A stretch of DNA of 14,769 nucleotides from contig JAGBGB010000182.1 of the NCBI GenBank assembly GCA_017936205.1, forward strand, positions 1-14,769, given 5' to 3'. The DNA is from Oscillospiraceae bacterium (GTDB lineage Bacteria > Bacillota > Clostridia > Oscillospirales > Oscillospiraceae). The translations under genes and the position numbers were made by a program. Shown in pieces: positions 13,442-14,769 of this stretch (the stretch's first letter is position 1; each line of letters begins with the position of its first letter). The notes beneath the pieces were generated by a model. The model was given only the letters and a program-made list of their open reading frames with translations, was not told where the DNA came from and made no database searches.

Positions 13442-14769
13442 TTAGCGTTCCTCGGGGAAAGCATACTGAGCCTTGTAGCGAGCGAACTGTTCTGCGAAGG
13501 CGGCGGACTCCTGCAGCTCACCTGCCTTCAGGGCATTCAGATACTCGTGTGCCTCCAGCTTTCCCTCTGCAACCTGCAGCATTTCTACCGCCACATTGGA
13601 GCAGTGATCAGCCGTACGCTCACAAGCGGTCAGCAGATCCTCCAGCACGAAGCCGTACTCCACAGTACAAAGACCATCTCTCAGACGGCGTACATGCCGT
13701 GACTTGATCTCACGAACCAGAGCATCTACGACCTGCTCCTGAGGCTCGATCTTCACAGCCTGCTCCAGATCAAAGCTGCCATATGCCGCAACGGTGCGGT
13801 CTACGATATCCAGCACCGCCTGCTCCAGGACAGCCAGCTCTCCCTTCGCCTGAGTGGAGAACTCGATCTTCTTTTCCTCGATCTCTAATGCAGCCTTGGC
13901 AACCGCCATAGCATGGTCAGCCATCCGCTCGATATCGGACACGGTATAAAGCAGGGTATTCAATACACGGTTGTCACTGACAGACAGATTCATGCCGGAC
14001 AGCTTCACGAGATATGTGCCCAGTGCATCCTCATAGCGGTCAGTTTTATCCTCCAAGTCCCTTACCTGCTCCAAAGCTGCTACATCGAACTTCTTGGTCA
14101 AGCCCATTGCCAGATGCATTGCCTTAGCAGCATCTGCTGCCATTTCGCCGGCAGTCTCACGGGCACGCTGAACAGCAACCGCAGGGGTAGCCAGCAGACG
14201 GGAGTCCAGCAGCTCGGTCTTCTGCGGAGTCTGCTCCTTGGGGATAAACAGATAAGCAAGCTTCACCAGCAGACCGTTCATGGGCATCAGCACACAGGTC
14301 GCTGCCACATTGAAGCAGGTGTGGATCACAGCCACATTCCATTCACCGGCAGTCTCGTTCAGGAACTTCCAATCAATGAACAGGCCCAAGCCATAGAACA
14401 CAATGGCGAAGATCATAACACCAACCACATTGAACAGCAGGTGGACCAATGCCGTACGGCGGGCATTGCGGTTCGCTCCCACGGAGCCGAGCATTGCGGT
14501 GACACAGGTGCCGATGTTCTGACCCAGAATGATGGGGATCACGCTACCAAAGGTAACGACACCTGTACTGCACAAGCCCTGCAGAATGCCCACAGAAGCG
14601 GAGGAGGACTGAATGACCGCCGTCAGTACAGCACCGAAGAGAATGCCAACTATGGGGTTGGAGAAGGAGATCATCAGGTCAGCAAACCATGTCTCCGTCT
14701 TCAAGAAGGACATAGAATCGCCCATAATGTCCATACCGGTCATCAGCGCCATGAAGCCAAGACAAATGG
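13442..14769 (-). CDS. Na+/phosphate cotransporter with PhoU-like C-terminal domain, 5' end outside window
   Basis: This membrane protein imports (or possibly exports) phosphate with sodium. About 441 residues are visible. The frame stays open through the last base with a hydrophobic stretch (ICLGFMALMTGMDIMG), so the N-terminal part, probably near 100 residues, lies outside the window. Residue numbers here start at Met 14752. The transporter domain (to about 175) has the QSSSAS signature (48-53) after GAVLTAVI, followed by GQNIGTCVTAMLGS (77-90), the second part of the NptA/PF02690 repeat. Membrane helices fall at about 32-46, 60-80, 100-123 and 140-170. A helical PhoU-like domain covers about 200-420, with ERMADHAMAVAK (272-283) and CERTADHCSNVA (378-389), each containing the E-x-x-x-D-H metal-site pattern of PhoU repeats. 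It ends before a terminator. Fusion to PhoU suggests self-regulation by phosphate. The family is certain, but the transport direction is not. Confidence 0.93.
   Translation of the reverse strand, partial: ICLGFMALMTGMDIMGDSMSFLKTETWFADLMISFSNPIVGILFGAVLTAVIQSSSASVGILQGLCSTGVVTFGSVIPIILGQNIGTCVTAMLGSVGANRNARRTALVHLLFNVVGVMIFAIVFYGLGLFIDWKFLNETAGEWNVAVIHTCFNVAATCVLMPMNGLLVKLAYLFIPKEQTPQKTELLDSRLLATPAVAVQRARETAGEMAADAAKAMHLAMGLTKKFDVAALEQVRDLEDKTDRYEDALGTYLVKLSGMNLSVSDNRVLNTLLYTVSDIERMADHAMAVAKAALEIEEKKIEFSTQAKGELAVLEQAVLDIVDRTVAAYGSFDLEQAVKIEPQEQVVDALVREIKSRHVRRLRDGLCTVEYGFVLEDLLTACERTADHCSNVAVEMLQVAEGKLEAHEYLNALKAGELQESAAFAEQFARYKAQYAFPEER

Overview
The window looks like chromosomal DNA of a low-to-mid GC Gram-positive anaerobe of the class Clostridia, probably Oscillospirales/Oscillospiraceae-like. 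This rests on strong AGGAGG ribosome binding sites, four-base ATGA gene couplings, a MetV-MetF type methylenetetrahydrofolate reductase, QueH-type queuosine synthesis, paired OmpR-family two-component systems, and intergenic inverted-repeat elements of a kind I associate with gut Clostridia. The genus cannot be fixed from the sequence alone.

Layout: (1) 1-1264 is the 3' part of pyrG (CTP synthase), ended by a strong hairpin. (2) 1322-2109, minus strand, holds pgsA (phosphatidylglycerophosphate synthase) and, overlapping its stop, a tiny zinc-ribbon gene. (3) 2278-9265, plus strand, is a seven-gene co-directional run starting at a consensus-like promoter: OmpR regulator, short-loop histidine kinase, metV, metF, tex, ddl and a DUF1934 gene. 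Gaps are 36 bases or less and three junctions overlap or nearly abut. (4) 9264-9513 is a repeat-filled spacer with tandem heptamers in inverted orientation. It is followed by queH (9527-10072), and then by a second, triply nested repeat block at 10145-10500. (5) 10591-13212, minus strand, is an operon of OmpR regulator, PhoR/ResE-like kinase and a membrane-anchored PDZ protein, closed by a terminator at 10505-10550. (6) 13442-14769, minus strand, is the 3' part of a Na+/phosphate cotransporter gene with a C-terminal PhoU-like domain.

How the genes fit together: the window is mostly housekeeping (nucleotide, phospholipid, one-carbon, cell-wall and tRNA-modification functions) plus two signalling systems. 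The second system, next to the phosphate transporter, may be a phosphate-responsive PhoP/PhoR pair; this is inferred from neighbourhood and a weak Pho-box-like repeat. The first system heads a run that includes one-carbon and cell-wall genes, and its signal is unknown.

I found no CRISPR array, rRNA, tRNA, riboswitch or phage genes. The most distinctive part is the non-coding DNA around queH. It contains two spacers with the same terminal inverted repeat but different contents, and one of them holds a 138-bp MITE-like insertion with a perfect 9-bp target duplication inside the arm of another element.
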